In this document: positions 37,501 to 52,700 of the stretch, one piece after another
Position numbering within the stretch: the first letter of the stretch is position 1
How the letters are laid out: the number at the start of each line of letters is the position of its first letter
DNA from: Paramecium pentaurelia
Lineage: Eukaryota; Ciliophora; Oligohymenophorea; Peniculida; Parameciidae
Reading direction: 5' to 3'
Length of the DNA stretch: 64,000 nucleotides
NCBI GenBank assembly: GCA_905183005.1
Contig: CAJJDO010000119.1
Coordinates: 288,164 to 352,163 of the forward strand
Notes under the pieces: model-generated
Database searches by the model: none
The model's input: only the letters and a program-made list of their open reading frames with translations
What the model was told of the DNA's origin: nothing
Translations under genes and position numbers: made by a program

Positions 37501-40500
37501 GAAAATATAGGGATTCCTACAGATTTTGGTTGATATGTATTACTCTAAACTATCTTTAGTTTTTCAATAGATATATTTGATTCAGTTATTAAAGTTTAAG
37601 TTATATGTATTAGGTCGAATGAATATAATTTTTATATAGATAATAGTTTACAATCTAACAGTTTTATATTATAAGCATTTTAAGATTTGATAATTGGAGA
37701 GATTGATATTCCTTCAACATAAAGATTAATTATTTCAATTTTACAATTTTCAAAAGAAAACATAGCATTATCTTCGCTTAATATGTTATTTAATTCTGAT
37801 AATGTTATTGGACCAATCAAGGAAAATAACTAAATCCATTATTCTTCATTTGAATAAATTGATAAATTTTTAATACTTACTAAACTTTATTTCATAACTT
37901 ATGCTGAAAATTGAACTAACATAATTGTATTCATTAAGGAAAGACAATTTATTATTTCAATATTATTTAAACGAATAATATTTGATTTTAAAGAGGGAAC
38001 TATTGTAAGTAATGATGGAGCCATTCTATTAAATATGTTTGTAAATTTTATTTTTTTCAGCTCAAAATTTAAGAGACTATTTGTTGAATCTATACTAATA
38101 CAACCTGTATTTCCACTATCTTTTAGATTAGTATAAACAGAATCTATTTAGACATTATGTATTTTGATTATCCCTTATCCTTGAGTTTTAATTGAAAAAA
38201 TAGAATTTTTAACAGCAATATTATCTTAAAATAAACTATCTGTACAACTAAAGGTAGAAGCTACAATAAAAATTCCTTAATTTAATATTTTAAATGTTGA
38301 TTGAATAATTGAGTTAATTTCTTGTTGATTATATTAATCTTCTAATTCAAAATCATAAAATTGTTGCCATAAAGCCTATGGTAAAAGATTAGAATTCATA
38401 AATATTAAATTAGAAATTTCAATCAAAGTAGCAGTAACAGTAATGAATGAATTGGTTGAATTAGTTAAGGCATTTTAATAACAATATAATTAATGAATTT
38501 AAATAAAACTATCTAATGAACTTATACATAATAAATTAGTTTATGTTTCAAGTGGCTCGTCAATTTATTAATTTATTATGTTTTGGGTAAATTAAAAATT
38601 AATTAGTTTAATATTTAAATTATATTGAGAATATATATTTATTAATGATAATGAAGTTGCTTATTTGTTTTTTAATAATATATTCCCTCTAAATTATACA
38701 TTTACTAATATTACTTATCCTATTTAATCAATAATAAATTAGGTACTAAAATTTATATCCATTAATGAATAATTAATACTGAATTGATTTAAAATTTTAA
38801 TGTTTGATAATGATAATTACTGAAAACCTATAACTTATAATAGTTAATTTCTAAATGATACTTGATCACTACAAAATTAAGATAGAGGAACTTTATGTAC
38901 TTACTCATAATTCTCAAGAATTACAGAATCAAAAATGATTTAGTTTATTTCAAAAAGATAAAACACTGCTATGTTTTGCAGATTTAAAAATTAAGCATTT
39001 TAGATTATTATTTAATGACAATGTAATTTAAATAGTTAATTTTAAAGGTTTAATGTATCAAATTGTGTATTTTCTTAAACTTTAAAATTTTTAATATTAA
39101 CAATAAAATTATTGATTTGAAGACTAGAATAAATAATTATCAAACTTGATTCTTAAAAAGAACTCAAATTATCTTCAAAATCATCTATTGTGCATAACAC
39201 TCTTTATTAATTAATAATAATTAATAATGTTGATATAATTGAAGATCCTTTAAGAGTATTCTAACTTGTTCTAACATTAATCAATTCAATATCATCATTA
39301 AAAGCTATTAATACAGAATTAAAAAAATTGTTATTATGAATATATAGATTACTTGAGATTATTTTAAACTTAATATTGCTCTTGAGGAAATAAGAAAGAG
39401 TGTAATTACATTAATTAATTCTAACATCAAATAATTTGATTTAATTTACATTGTTCAAATCTGTTTAGAATGAGAAAAATGAAGAATTAAATAGTTAACA
39501 ATTTTCTATAAGGATGTTTTCAATAATTATGTAAGCTTGAATGTAGTCTATTTTGAATAATGTTGAATTGTCTAAAAGACAGTTCTTAAATGTTAATTAT
39601 TTAATTGTTAAATTTAATGAAATTGATTGCCTTTAAAATTCAAAAAAAGATGAATTTTTAAAAATAGAATCTAAAATCTAAACATCCTAAATAAGAATAT
39701 TTCCATAAACCTAAGTTGGAAGAATTATTATATCAGAAAAGTTGCTTTGAATTAAAATCAAATTTTTTAATGTTATCTCTATTTAATTGTTATTATTATT
39801 CAAAATAAATCCATTAAATAATGTAAGTTTAATGTTTTTGACTTCTACTGAATCATAATTATTTATGATTATTTTATCTGATGAAGTTAATATAGTATCA
39901 TATACAGAAAATAGATTCATATTTGCTTTCTTTAGTGAAAAGATTTTATTCTTTAAACCATTCCATAATTCAAGTTATCTATAAAATTCACAATCTTCTT
40001 TATCATCAATTTAAAAGATGTAATTTATTGTCATTTAATCTATTCCAACTAAGTTGCAGTATTGAAAATTTAATTAATATTCATATGTATCTGGCTAATA
40101 TCTATCAAACATACAGGTTTAAAAATAATAGGAGAATGAAAAATGATTTTAACATATCTCATTAAAACAGTATTTAATATTTTATAAATATGGATTGATG
40201 ATTATATTAGGATCATCAACTGGTTTAAGACATTTCATTGTAAATTAAGCATTTTATTCCTGCACCTAAAAATTTGGTTGCAATACCTATTATAGTATTA
40301 AAATCTTACTTAAATTTCATTCTCATCTCTCTCTTAACAATATTGGCATAAATTAGAACAAGTAGCACATCGACCGTGAATTTCTACTCTTATATGATTT
40401 CTGTAGTAATTTAAAGGACATTTCATACAAATAAAATTATAAAAATTATCTTAGCAATTTAAACATTCACTACTACAATATTTCTAACACGCTTGAGTTG

Positions 40501-43125
40501 ATGTTATTTAATATCCATTTTTACATTTAATTGTAAACTCTTTTAATTATTCTGGAGTGTATGAATAATAATATTAATCAGGTAAAAATTACATTAAAAA
40601 ACTTTAAAGCAATTGAACATATCCATCTTCTTCAAAAAAGTCTCCTTAAATTACATGAATACTATTTTCCAAATATAAAGGATTTTAACTTTCGTAACAA
40701 TTCCCTGTAATCACTGAACTAACATATCCTTAACTACAGAGTACACATTATAACTTTGATTTAGGAGTAAGGACACATTATAAACAATTAGAATAATATT
40801 TCTAACAATTAATAATTTCAGGTGCTATGCTAAAATCAGTTTTAGATGATAAAGTACAAATTTCAATACCTTCTAAATTAATAAATGATCTTAAACAAGT
40901 TTCAATTTATGGTTATTATTTAAAACATTCTCCAATCAAAAAGTCAAAAATGTATCCATCTTCGCACATTGCACAGCCAATATATACTATTTAGTCAGTA
41001 TTAAAACTTTCAAAATCTTTATACAAGGTACTTTTGAAGGAAATTTCATCTTTTTAGTATTCGAAACAATAAATACAATTCTTTTTAGGACATAATTTAC
41101 ATTGATTAGTAGATGTGATATAATTTGGAGAAAGACAATTTTTTGAAATTATAATATCTAATGGAATACACTTACCGTCTACTAGTGGTTATGCATATGG
41201 GCATGATGTACATTTTACACCAGAAATTGATAAATAGTAATTTTAGCATCCGTTTTAATTTATTTCTGGACATTCAAAATTTTATTTCTCACAATATATT
41301 TTAGAAGGGATGGATTTTTGCAAAAAGTCTAAGTATAAAAATTACAAATCATTTATAAAGGTTATTTGATTTTATAACAACGGTGATGCACTAATATCAC
41401 TTCCATCAAAAAGTAATTAATCAAGATAACTCCATTAAAATCTTTCCGTTTAATTAGATTGACTGAGATATAAATCATATTGACAATATGGATTTTTACT
41501 AAAAGACTTCGGATTTTATAAGCATTCTACACAAATTATTAAATCTTTCTTTATTATTGAAGGACTATAAATATATTTTATATTGATTACCATTAATAAC
41601 ATTCATTATCTAATTCAAAATAACCATATTTACACTCAGTATTTATGAAAGGTTCATCAATAATTTCTAAATTTGATTCTTCATAACCAATACAAATCTA
41701 ATCATCAATAGTATTGTAAGGACAAACACATACTTTATGTTCAGGCAAATAAATTCTCTTGGATTCTTCTAAACAAGATAGACAATCTTCATTAGTAGGG
41801 CCATCACATTCTAAACAATTTGAATGGCAATTCTCCTCAGAAAAAGTTTGATCACAATTTAAAAAAAAGAAATTACGTATTAATATATGCAAGTAATTTG
41901 ATTAAAGTTATTAAATATTGCCATATAATAATTTAAATTACTATTATTTAAATTGACGAACTTCTTGTTAATAACTATATTCATAAATTATTAACTTATC
42001 ATAAAATTTAATTTAAATATCTATTTAATTTCTAATCAATTTAACTTATATTTTATGCCACAAATTCATACTATGGGGAATATCAATAATTTCCACTTTT
42101 AAAAAAGGATCATTCGAAAAATCTATTGAAACTATAGGAAAAGTATAACTATAAGTTGTTAAAATAATTTAATTCTAAATATCTGATAATTTATATTAAA
42201 TTTATAAAGGGGATAAGTTATCACTAGATAAACTTGAATCTTCAAAATTTGCCATTAATTTTATAAATGGATATATAAATTGATTATCTTATTTAATGAT
42301 TTCTTGAATTTTAACCCATCCTGATAAAACAAAAGAATCACAATTTTAATTTTCTGAAACAAATTCTCCTTTTAGTTAAGAATTAATATTCTTATCTTAA
42401 ATTTTTACACTTTAATTTGGTTAACACGAACATAATTCATAACTTTCAAATAAACTTTTCACATATTCAAACCAATCAATAATATCCAATTCTTCATATA
42501 TATTATATTTTTATATAACAATTATTCCAGGAAAATAGGAAAATTTTTAATCTTTTTGAATTGATTCTATTCTTGAATTACTTACAATCAAGCTACTTCC
42601 AAAAGTAAATTACAGATCTATTCCCTTAAATGGGTATTTTATTTCATCAATACTATGAATTATTATTTTTTATTATGATATTATCAAAATTTCAAATCGT
42701 TTTTATAAAGGCCATTAAATGATTTCTAAAAAGTACCAAAAGTCTTCATATTCAAATTTATCAATTTCAATTTCATAAATTTTTTATTCATCTTCATTAT
42801 CAACAAACTTAATTGTTTTTTTTATTGTTTTTTCCTCATAATCTAAACAATCGTAATATATGAAATTTAATTCATTCCTTTTCTTATCAATAATGTGATG
42901 AAGCTGATAACAATTACTATCAAATAATCCAACTGGACCTATCTATGGGATTGCACTTAAAGGATTATATTTTGACCAAATGCCAAAGCTAAAGTATTTA
43001 GTTGGTATAAAATCATCATCTTAAATCTTCACCAATTAATGTGCTATTTAGTATAAAGGATCTAGAGTCTATATTTCAAATGATGCTGTTGAATTCAAAC
43101 AAATGAGATAAATCAATATAATCAT
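34523..43125 (-). CDS. Giant cysteine-rich surface protein with repeat-rich ectodomain and C-terminal membrane helices
   Basis: About 2,830 residues. A signal peptide (MIILIYLICLNSTASFE) is followed by a beta-rich region ending in a LamG-like segment (SMNLWHKIQVKLI). A cysteine-rich part (about 400-900) has CxxC spacing as in furin/growth-factor-receptor repeats (CLECDGP, CLSCLEE, CPYAQP, CLNCQ). More than 1,300 residues of Asn/Ile/Leu/Ser-rich repeats then resemble a right-handed parallel beta-helix (IQNVKLKMRNCKII, GGGLFLQL). A second Cys patch (CKGGWGQGNQICDLGHIGALCEEC) and several membrane helices close the protein, with a basic Gln-rich cytosolic tail. Introns of 21-26 nt were located near the N-terminal and C-terminal parts (for example ones restoring the frame near 41560, 40310, 35920, 35785 and 35420). 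This layout is typical of a large ciliate surface-protein family of unknown role. Confidence 0.75.
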
Positions 43126-43798
43126 CAATCTAAAAATTAAAATAGAAAAATCTTGATATGTTTAAATAATTTAAATAACTTCTTTATAATGAAAAAAATC
43201 TCTATAAGCTGTGATCTAAATGAAATTGTATGGTTGACCTTAAATAAATAAATAGGTTTTTAGTTATTGAGAGAAGGGTTGAAGAATTAAACCAAAAACT
43301 GATAGAGTCAGAATAATAAACTATATATTTAAAATTAAGTAATATTAAATAAAATATGTTTGAAGAATTATTAATAAGTAGAGATTTCGGATCTGCAATC
43401 TTTTTTAAGACATAATTTATTATTAAAAATTGAACATCATTCATAATGTGCAATTTAGACAATCTTTTTAGATATTATCTAGAATCACAAAATTAAATAA
43501 ATTTTTTTTAATTCACAAAATCTATGAAAAGATTACTATATTTATGTTGAAATATTTTATTTTATGCAAATCTCAATAAATATACACAAGGATAAATCTT
43601 ATGTATTATTTTTAAGTTTAATTCAAAAATAATTTCTAATATTTAAGGTCTTTTGATGGCTAGAGTTCAATAAATAAAAAAATGAAATAATCAAGATATA
43701 TATTTTGAATGAATCTCAAAATATTTTTGAAAACCTAATAATTAATATAAATAATGATAAACATATAATTTTAATATTTTATCAATTTATTTACATCC
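43126..43798. other. Intergenic
   Basis: 5' flank of the surface-protein gene and 3' flank of the NACHT gene. Open frames here (for example minus strand 43202-43462) have no coding character and no continuation. Confidence 0.55.
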
Positions 43799-46700
43799 TC
43801 ATTTTATGGCTCCTTTATCAACTAATAATTTTTCAAAATTTTCATTCTCAATTGTTTGAAATTTAGATTATCGAATACTACAATGTAAGGCTTATAGGAG
43901 AGGATTTTTTGCAAATATGTAATAACAAATTGGTTATTCATAAATCTACAATGTTTGCTTATCAATTTTATATAATTAAATTGATCCATCTTCCATTCCA
44001 AGTATGAATTGTTATCCAGATGAAATAAACAATAAGTTCTTTATTTTGGAACTAAATTAGTTCAGAGTATATTTTAATTCATTTTTTTTAGCATCAAAAA
44101 TCTCCAAAATTCTATCTTCAAAATTTCCAATATATTCTGATACTTATAATTATCTTTATGCTTTCGTAAAATCAAATTTATTTTCATCTTCTATAACACC
44201 TATTTCTGTATAATCAGAAATTTGTTCATCAATAATTTATCCAGACTTACTAAGAATCCTGATAGTTTGTGAATTTAAAAACTAGAATGCAAAAGCTTCA
44301 ACTCGTTTTGTCAAATTAACTTATATTTTTATTGATTTATAGTCAGAGATGTTCCATAATCTTATAGTGTGATCCCTGCCTAATGATAATAGATATTTCC
44401 CATCTTCTGAAAATACAAGAATTGTAGAAAATGATTATTATTCAAAAGAGTTCCCTTCTAAAGTTGTAATCACTTATTTTTTTTCTATATCGTATAATTT
44501 TAGGTTGGTTTTAAATTAGAGAGCTATTACATTATTTAATTAGCTAAATCCAACTGAGAAATTCTCTAAATTTGCGGTTTAGTTCATTGCTTCATCTAAT
44601 AATTAAACATTTTCGATTTAATAAACAATATGATTTATTTGTACATCCCAAAATTAGTACATTTCTGACCATATTACAATATATTCTTCATCTTTTAATG
44701 GAAAAATTTATAAACATTATATCCATCTTAAACTATTAGAATTTCCATAATATTAAAGATCTTTCTACATAATTAAAGTAAATGTATCACTGATATTCCA
44801 AATTCTTATTTTTTAATCATCATGACATGAGAAAAAAATCTTGCTATTACCAGAAAAACTCATCGATAAAATTTTTGTATTTTTTTGTGAATTATCTTGT
44901 AATACAGATTGTTTTTATTTTTTTTCGATTGAATATATAATTATGGAATAATTCTGATCTTCAATCGCCAATCTCTAAGAAATGACACAAATTGCTATTT
45001 TTATTATTTTACTTACTTCAATCCCCTCTACTTTTTCGTTCTTTAGCTCCGGATTATTATTTGTACTAATTAATTCAAATGGATTAGTTTTTATAAGAAA
45101 ATTAGACGAAAGAATAATAGATCTCGGAATAAAATTTATGTTTTATTAGAATATCATTTACTTCTATTTAGATACCTATTCTAAATTCAAAATTAAAATT
45201 TTAGAATTGCTATGCTAACATATAAATTGTGTATGATCCAAACTAAAAGCTATTTTATCATTAAAAAAAAAATATAATATAAAGTGATGTTCGATAATGT
45301 ATTTTGTATTTAATTTCCAAAGATGGATTGCATTTTAATCATCTCCAGCAGCAAAATATTAACAATTTTAAGAGAAGCAAAATGAACATGGCAATCTTTT
45401 ACCCTTTAATAAAATATCTATCTTTTTTAGTTCTATCAAATCCCATCTGATGATTTCAGACTCTGATCCAGATACTAATTAAAAACCATCTGAGGAAACA
45501 CACAATTATTAAATGGAATCAGAGTGACCATCCATTTCGAATTGTTATTGTTTTAAGGCTTTTAAATTCCATAACTTAATAATAGATTAACTAGTTTATG
45601 CTAATATTCCCTTTTGAGAAATTCTAATGGATTCAATAATTAACGTATCACTTTTAAACATGGAAAGTAATTTACAAGATTTAGCATCCCATAATTTAAT
45701 TGTAAGATCAGAATAACTTGAAACAAAATTTAATCCATCTTAAGAAAAGACGACTTTTTAACATTTAAACTTTTATTCATCTATTTCCTCAAAGCAAGAA
45801 ATTGTTTTTTTAGTTTTTAAATCAAATAGAGATGACTTTTATATCCATTTTTTCATATACATTTCTTAAATTGCAACCAAATATGATTCTTGATTGCTTA
45901 ATGTTATAAATGACAAATTTTACAAATTCAAATTAACTTATTATATAATTTTATTAGAACCGATCTCATATTAAGTGTAAATTGAATCATTTGAGATAAC
46001 TGAGAAAAAGTTACTATCTAATGAAAAGTTCTTATATAAGTATAAATTCTATTATTTTGGTTAAAATAGTTTATCCAATATCATTAAATCAGAAAATTGA
46101 CTAAAACAAATTTGATTTTCTAATCCATATCCTACTAATAATTAATCAGAATCTAATACAAAGTCTTTGGATTTTTTACCCTTATCTATTTATATCAATT
46201 AAATTAATTCTTAATTTGATAAATTTATCACTATAACAAAACTGTAACTGTAAATACAAATTTTTTACTGTTGTTCTAAATATAATATTTTAAAAGGATT
46301 CCTAGGTAATTAAATTATTTTTAGCTTTTTTATTGATTAAAAATCTTTTATATCATATAAAACTAATTATCCTCCAAGAATATCTATTCCGATTGCTAAT
46401 TATTCTATACCAATAAAACAAATTGAAATACACCTGTTATTTTCTTCGAAATTCTAAAGCATTTCATTTGTTTCTATATTTTTAATAAATGCTCCTTTCT
46501 CATTAGCAACAGCCAAAAGTGAGGAATCATTTGAAAATTAAAAATCATTACAGAAATTTTTGGATTCAAAATATATCATATTTTAACTATTATGGTTTTC
46601 TATAACTATAATCTCCATGCCTTATATACATCCAACAACTATAAACTTTTTATTGTATGCTAATGACATGCTATATGCATTATTAGAAAAATGAAAAAGT

Positions 46701-49700
46701 GCTTTTTTTTAGATTGCTTCATCATCTTATACATATATTTATAACACTTAGACATTTGAATGTACAATGATACTTTAATTATTTAAATTGAAAAACTTTT
46801 TTATAGGTTAACAATCTTTCAATTTAAACTTTTTTTCAATCTAAAAAGATTATCCATTTATTTTCCATATCCTAATCATTCCTTTATCACTTAATGATAT
46901 CATACTGTCATCATCTTAATTAAAATTTATATCTATAAAATTTTCTTCTATTTCTTAACTAGTAATCATTTGAAAATCGACAGAATTCCAAAATTGTATT
47001 TTTTTAGAATGATGGCAATTTAATGATATTAATATTTACTTATTTGGCCAGAAAATAACTTTATTAGCTTCAGTTTATAGTTATAATGTTTTTTACATTT
47101 ATGGTTAATCTTAATCAGTAATATCCCAAAAAATAATTGTGTTATCCAAACTACTAGATGCCATTTGCTTTCCATCAGAAGAAAAAGTAAGATCTAAAAC
47201 ACGATTTGAATGAGCATTTAATTTAATAATTATTATTAATTTTTGCAAATCCCATAAACAAATATTCTTGTCTAAGCTACCTGAAGCCAATATTAAATTA
47301 TCATTCCTGAATTTTAAACATAAAATATCTTCAGTGTGCTCAATCAAATTTGTAAGCAACTTAATTTGATGAAGTTACTTTATATCCCATATTTTTATTA
47401 TTGCATTTACATCTCTAGGACCTTTTTTTTGGGTACAGGCTACAGTTTAACAGTCAAAAGATATCTCAACCAAATTTACTTAAACTGAAGATTCTATTAT
47501 AAAAAAGTCTTATTAATCTGGGAACTTTTATACTTCGTACAACTTTAATTGAGATTTAGACCTTGAGGCAAACAATTTTCCATCTTTTGAATAAGATACT
47601 TATTCAATAATTGACTAAGAATCAAAAGAATGTAATAGTTAAACTTACTATAGGTTTTAGATATCCCAAAATTAGAGCTTCTTACTTTCACCTCCTGTTG
47701 CTAATACCTAGTTATCTTTTGAAAATGTTATCGCTAATGTAGGTTTTTTTTATACTGGTAGTTCAAGAAGTAATTAAATGTCTGGAATATTTTTAGAATT
47801 CCATATTTAAATTCGAATGCCACCTGTAGCTAAGAGTTAATAATTTGGGGATATTGCTATTGTTTGGATGGTATCTTAATTCTTTTCTGTAGTGAGATAT
47901 TTTTATTATTATTTTGATGTTAATAAATTTGATATTAGCCAAAAGTGTATTTAACCTGAATTTGATTCGACAGCTAGATATTTACTATTTGTTGATAATA
48001 TAATGTCTTTATAGTCAAAATTTATTAAAGTTTAATATTGTAATTCACTTAGATCATTAGAATTATATAAAGATATAAAATTTGATGTAAGACATGCTAA
48101 CAAACTGTTACTTTTTGAAAAGGTTAATAATTTTTCATTATTTTATAAAATTAGACTTTTTGGTTAATCATAGGCATATACTTACCATATATTAATAACT
48201 CCATCTTCACTGCCTGATATTAAAGTATTTCCATCATCATTAAATACAATTTAATTTATTTTAGATTGATGACCACATAATGATGGTTTCTCTTTGCAAA
48301 TCAAATTTTCCCAAACTGCATTCTCGATTTATGCACAATTGAAATTGCATGAATCAATTGAAATATTATAAAATTTTGAATTGTTTAAAATACATTAATA
48401 AAAGCTTATTCCATTTAATTTAGTATCTGCTATACTTATATTACTTAAATCAATCTTATCTAAATTTTCTTTTAAAGAACTTAAAATATACAGACAATTA
48501 GAAGCTGATCTAATAAAATTTTAATCACAATTTGTCTTCGATAATTATGATAATTATATTAATTTTTACTTAATTTCTCGAATCTATTTTATCTTTGGCT
48601 TTAATAGTTCTAATGTGCCAGAATAATGCTCCAGTGATAAATTAAATTCACTACTGTTAAAACTGCTTTTCTATAATATATTATTATCAACTCTTTCTTT
48701 CTCCTTAATGAAGATTTTCTCAATCAAATTTAGAATGTATTTTGCTACAAAAAATTCTTAGATGGATTTATGATTGAAAGAATATATACTGCCTTTGCTA
48801 TTAATTAGCATGCATTTTCTTAATAATGTTTTGTATTCAAAATCATCTTAATTATCACTGAAATAAGAATCTTCCCAAGAGACTTCAATTTTTCTCTCTT
48901 CTTTAGCTGATTGAATAAATAATTTTCCTTTTTAGTTATAATTTACTTAAGTAATTTAACGTTTTGACATATCTATAGCCAAAAATATTGAAAAATCTTG
49001 TAAATCTAATAAAAAACTTTCTTGTTTTATATTTTTTCCTAAATCTTTTAATTTTTGTAATTGTTAATTGTGATAGAAGTTTACAAATATTTCATAGAAA
49101 TCAAAAGCAGTAAATTAATTTAACCTAAATGCTGAAACAATAAAGTTAGCATCATATCTTACTTTAAAGTATTTTGTTGAAAAAATACTAACTTTATTTA
49201 TATATTCTAACGAATTAGCTATAGAAAATGATTCAAAAAAGTTTTAATTATCTAAATCTTCTAAAATTTAAGTAAATTATTCCATAATTTAGAGCTCTTA
49301 ATTCTACTTGGCAACAGGTTAAATCTTTTTGTCAAAATCTTACTCATTTATTTGCTTTTATAATAATTGATCAATCTATTCCTCTGATTTTTTAGCTTCT
49401 GTTTTCAGAATCATATAATTCTTTTTAAGTAGATCTCTAATTAAATTAGGTTTTGAGAAAAATTATGACATTTTTGGTAAAACATACACAATTATTTCCA
49501 TCATAAATGGAGTTGTCAATAAATGATTTATATTCACATTATTAATTACTTAAGAGAATTTTTACTCTCCCCACAATTAAAGAAGTTCTTTTTTTAAAGA
49601 TACCATCTAATTTGATTTTATAAAAGTAAAAAACTCTACTACTTAAATTTATTTTATGAGCTTATCAACATCTTAACTTGAAAATAAAACTTCAGAATTT

Positions 49701-52700
49701 TATTATTATAATACTATCGAATTAATTATATTTTCTAATTGATTCCATATCAACTTAAATTACTCTAATGAAAAGTTTTATCCTTTCAATTGTTTGAGAA
49801 ATTCATAAAACTTTTTAATTGTCCTTTTCACACTTATTTCAACGTATTGTTTAATATATTAAGAACTCTACTCCTAACTAAAAGGCAATATTTCAATTTC
49901 TTTAAGGGTATCTATATTCTAACCATAAAACCATGTTTAATATCCAATAGAATTCAAAATTTCTTCTCTTGTAGTAATAATCACTTTTACTGTTTATCCT
50001 GATGCTTAGAGATTAAGATCTTAAGCTAGTCTGTTAGTTTGATAGAGATTAGTTCCAATACAATCAAATTTCATCTCATCATAGCTTTCAAGTATAATCA
50101 CTATCTTAAGTTTTCCATTTATGACAGCATCTTTAAATTCTCTTATTTAAATATTATCAAAGTTGTAATTTTCAGATTCAAGAGCTTAATCAATTAAATT
50201 GTGATGAGGATCTTTTAACGAAGGAAGTGATACATAAATTGGAACCCAATTCGGTGAAATCGTATCACAAATCCATATAAATTCTTCAATATTACGTGAT
50301 GCTCTACTTTTTCCTGAGCCTGCTTTTCCTTTAATTAACATTACATCTTTTTACTTTTCTTAATCACTCCATAAAAATTCATTCACTTCTCCATCATAAT
50401 TATCATATTAATCTTTAATTAAGAATGTAATAAATTCCCCTTTACTATTTATTTTTCTATTTCCAGAGATAGGATCATAATCTTGAGTTGTAACCTTTAT
50501 ATGAACTTAATCTAACTCATTTTCATGCTTTTATTTCAAAACTTTTAATTTTCGCATGTTTAATAATTCCAAGAAATTCTTCCCTCTTAATCTCCTTATG
50601 TCATCTTCAACCCCTTTTATACTTATTAGCACTTAATCTATGGAAGATTTAATATTTTTCAAATCTTTGCTGATTTCTCTTAAAAAAATTAAACTAATAT
50701 CTAATCTTTATGACATATCTGTTATATTATCCAAATATATTTCAAAATTATCATAAGCTTGTTATAATTATATTTTGATTTCTTCTTAATTATCACTAAG
50801 AAGCACCTAAGTTTCAAGTTCCTCTATTTATTTTAATCTTGTTTGCATTTCTACTTTTAATCTAATTGAGAAATTTTGTAAATCTTTAGAAAATAACTTT
50901 TTCTGCATCATAATCATTTCATCATTTTTAAGTAGATTTCGAACACTTGGATGTTTTTCAATAATCCAAATTTATTGTAATTAGTTTTCACAAAACTCTT
51001 AAATGGTTTATTCTTAGATAATTGATTGCATTTTAATTAAATTAAATACAAGTAATTCCCTCACTTTATAAGATGAATTTTCAAATATATCAAGTATTCC
51101 TTTTTCTTAATTAACTCTATTGCCCTTTTTTAATTCTATAATAATATTTTATAATATATCAGGTTTTTCATCCTACTGCTTTATTTCCTAATCATCGATA
51201 CTAAGTGTATTAAAGCTAAGTATTTATATTATGACAGGGATTTAAGATATTTTAGGTTATTTTGGAAGTTAAGACAAAAATTCTTCATCAAAAATAATTT
51301 ATTCCTTATTATAAATTGGTTAAAAAAGTTATAATGTTTATTGTTATAAATCAATTATTACTTAATTTAGGCTTTATGAATATGTACCTTTAAACTTATT
51401 AAAAAACTATAGTATTGTTTCTTAATTTTCAGAGTGAGTATTATTAAGATTTTATTTGAATATTAATTTTAACTTTTATGAAATAATTATTAAATTATCT
51501 AATATCTTCATTGAACTTTCACAATCAAATAAATCGTTTTATCTTAATTTCATTAATGATTTTTCTAAGTTCATTTATTAAATATTCTTTACTGATGACG
51601 AAACCATATCTGTTTGTATATTTGAATTCATCTCCAAAAGATGTTCATCTAATAATTTGATAATATCTTATTAGATAATGTTTTTATCTTACTAAACTAA
51701 ACCAATAAGTTATAATTTAGTTAGAATTTCAGAGAATAAAACTATATGATGGAATTTGATTTTATCTTGCCAATCCTTGTTTTTTATTTCATTTATTTCC
51801 TTACTAATAAGATTAGATATGATATTAAAATCGGCTAATTCATCTTTTGTAAATTCTATATTTTTGTACTTATTAAATAACGCTTGTAACTTCTCTTTCT
51901 TATCAATAATTATTATTTTTATGTATTCATTTATATCAGTTTAATTATATATTTATCTTTCATTTTCGATAGTACTTAAATTTGCAAACATTCCTTAAAA
52001 TTTTGAGGACATCTAAAATAATTTCCCATGATGTATTTTAAGAAGCATTTTTAATCCTTTATAAATATTTAAGTTAGAATATACCATAATAAGAATCTTT
52101 TGAACATCAGACACTTGTTCTATTTATAATTTTTCCTTAAACATATTTTAATAATGTTAATGAATTTCCTGAATCAATTTTAATATCAATTATGGATTGT
52201 AAAGCCTAATTATTAAAGAAGCTAAGCTAAATTAAGATATAGATTCTTTAATAAAAATTTTAAATTCTTTCTGCTCTAAAATCTTTAAGAAGGTTCTCTT
52301 TATCTAAGAAACTTATATCAGAAATTTATCTAGATTATTATTAATGCTTGTAAAAATTGAACTATTTTAGTTTAATTAAGGTTCAAGTAGTTTTTCAAAT
52401 TCAAGACTTCTCTCTATCAATTCTTGATGAGAAAGAGTTGTATAGTGACACATTTATATCCAAAATTATGATACAGAATGTAAACTATTTAAAAACTCTT
52501 TAAAAAAAGTAGTTTCAACTTCTTCAATACATGTTAATATTTATTACTTTAATATTTTTAGTTATTCTCCTTAATTTTATTCATGTCCCTGTAAAATAAT
52601 TTAGAATATCTAATTTACTTAAAGCTCCTTATTTACTAATTAATTTATCTCATTTATTAAACAAAGCAAAATTAAGTTTTACTTTTTGATTTGATTCATT

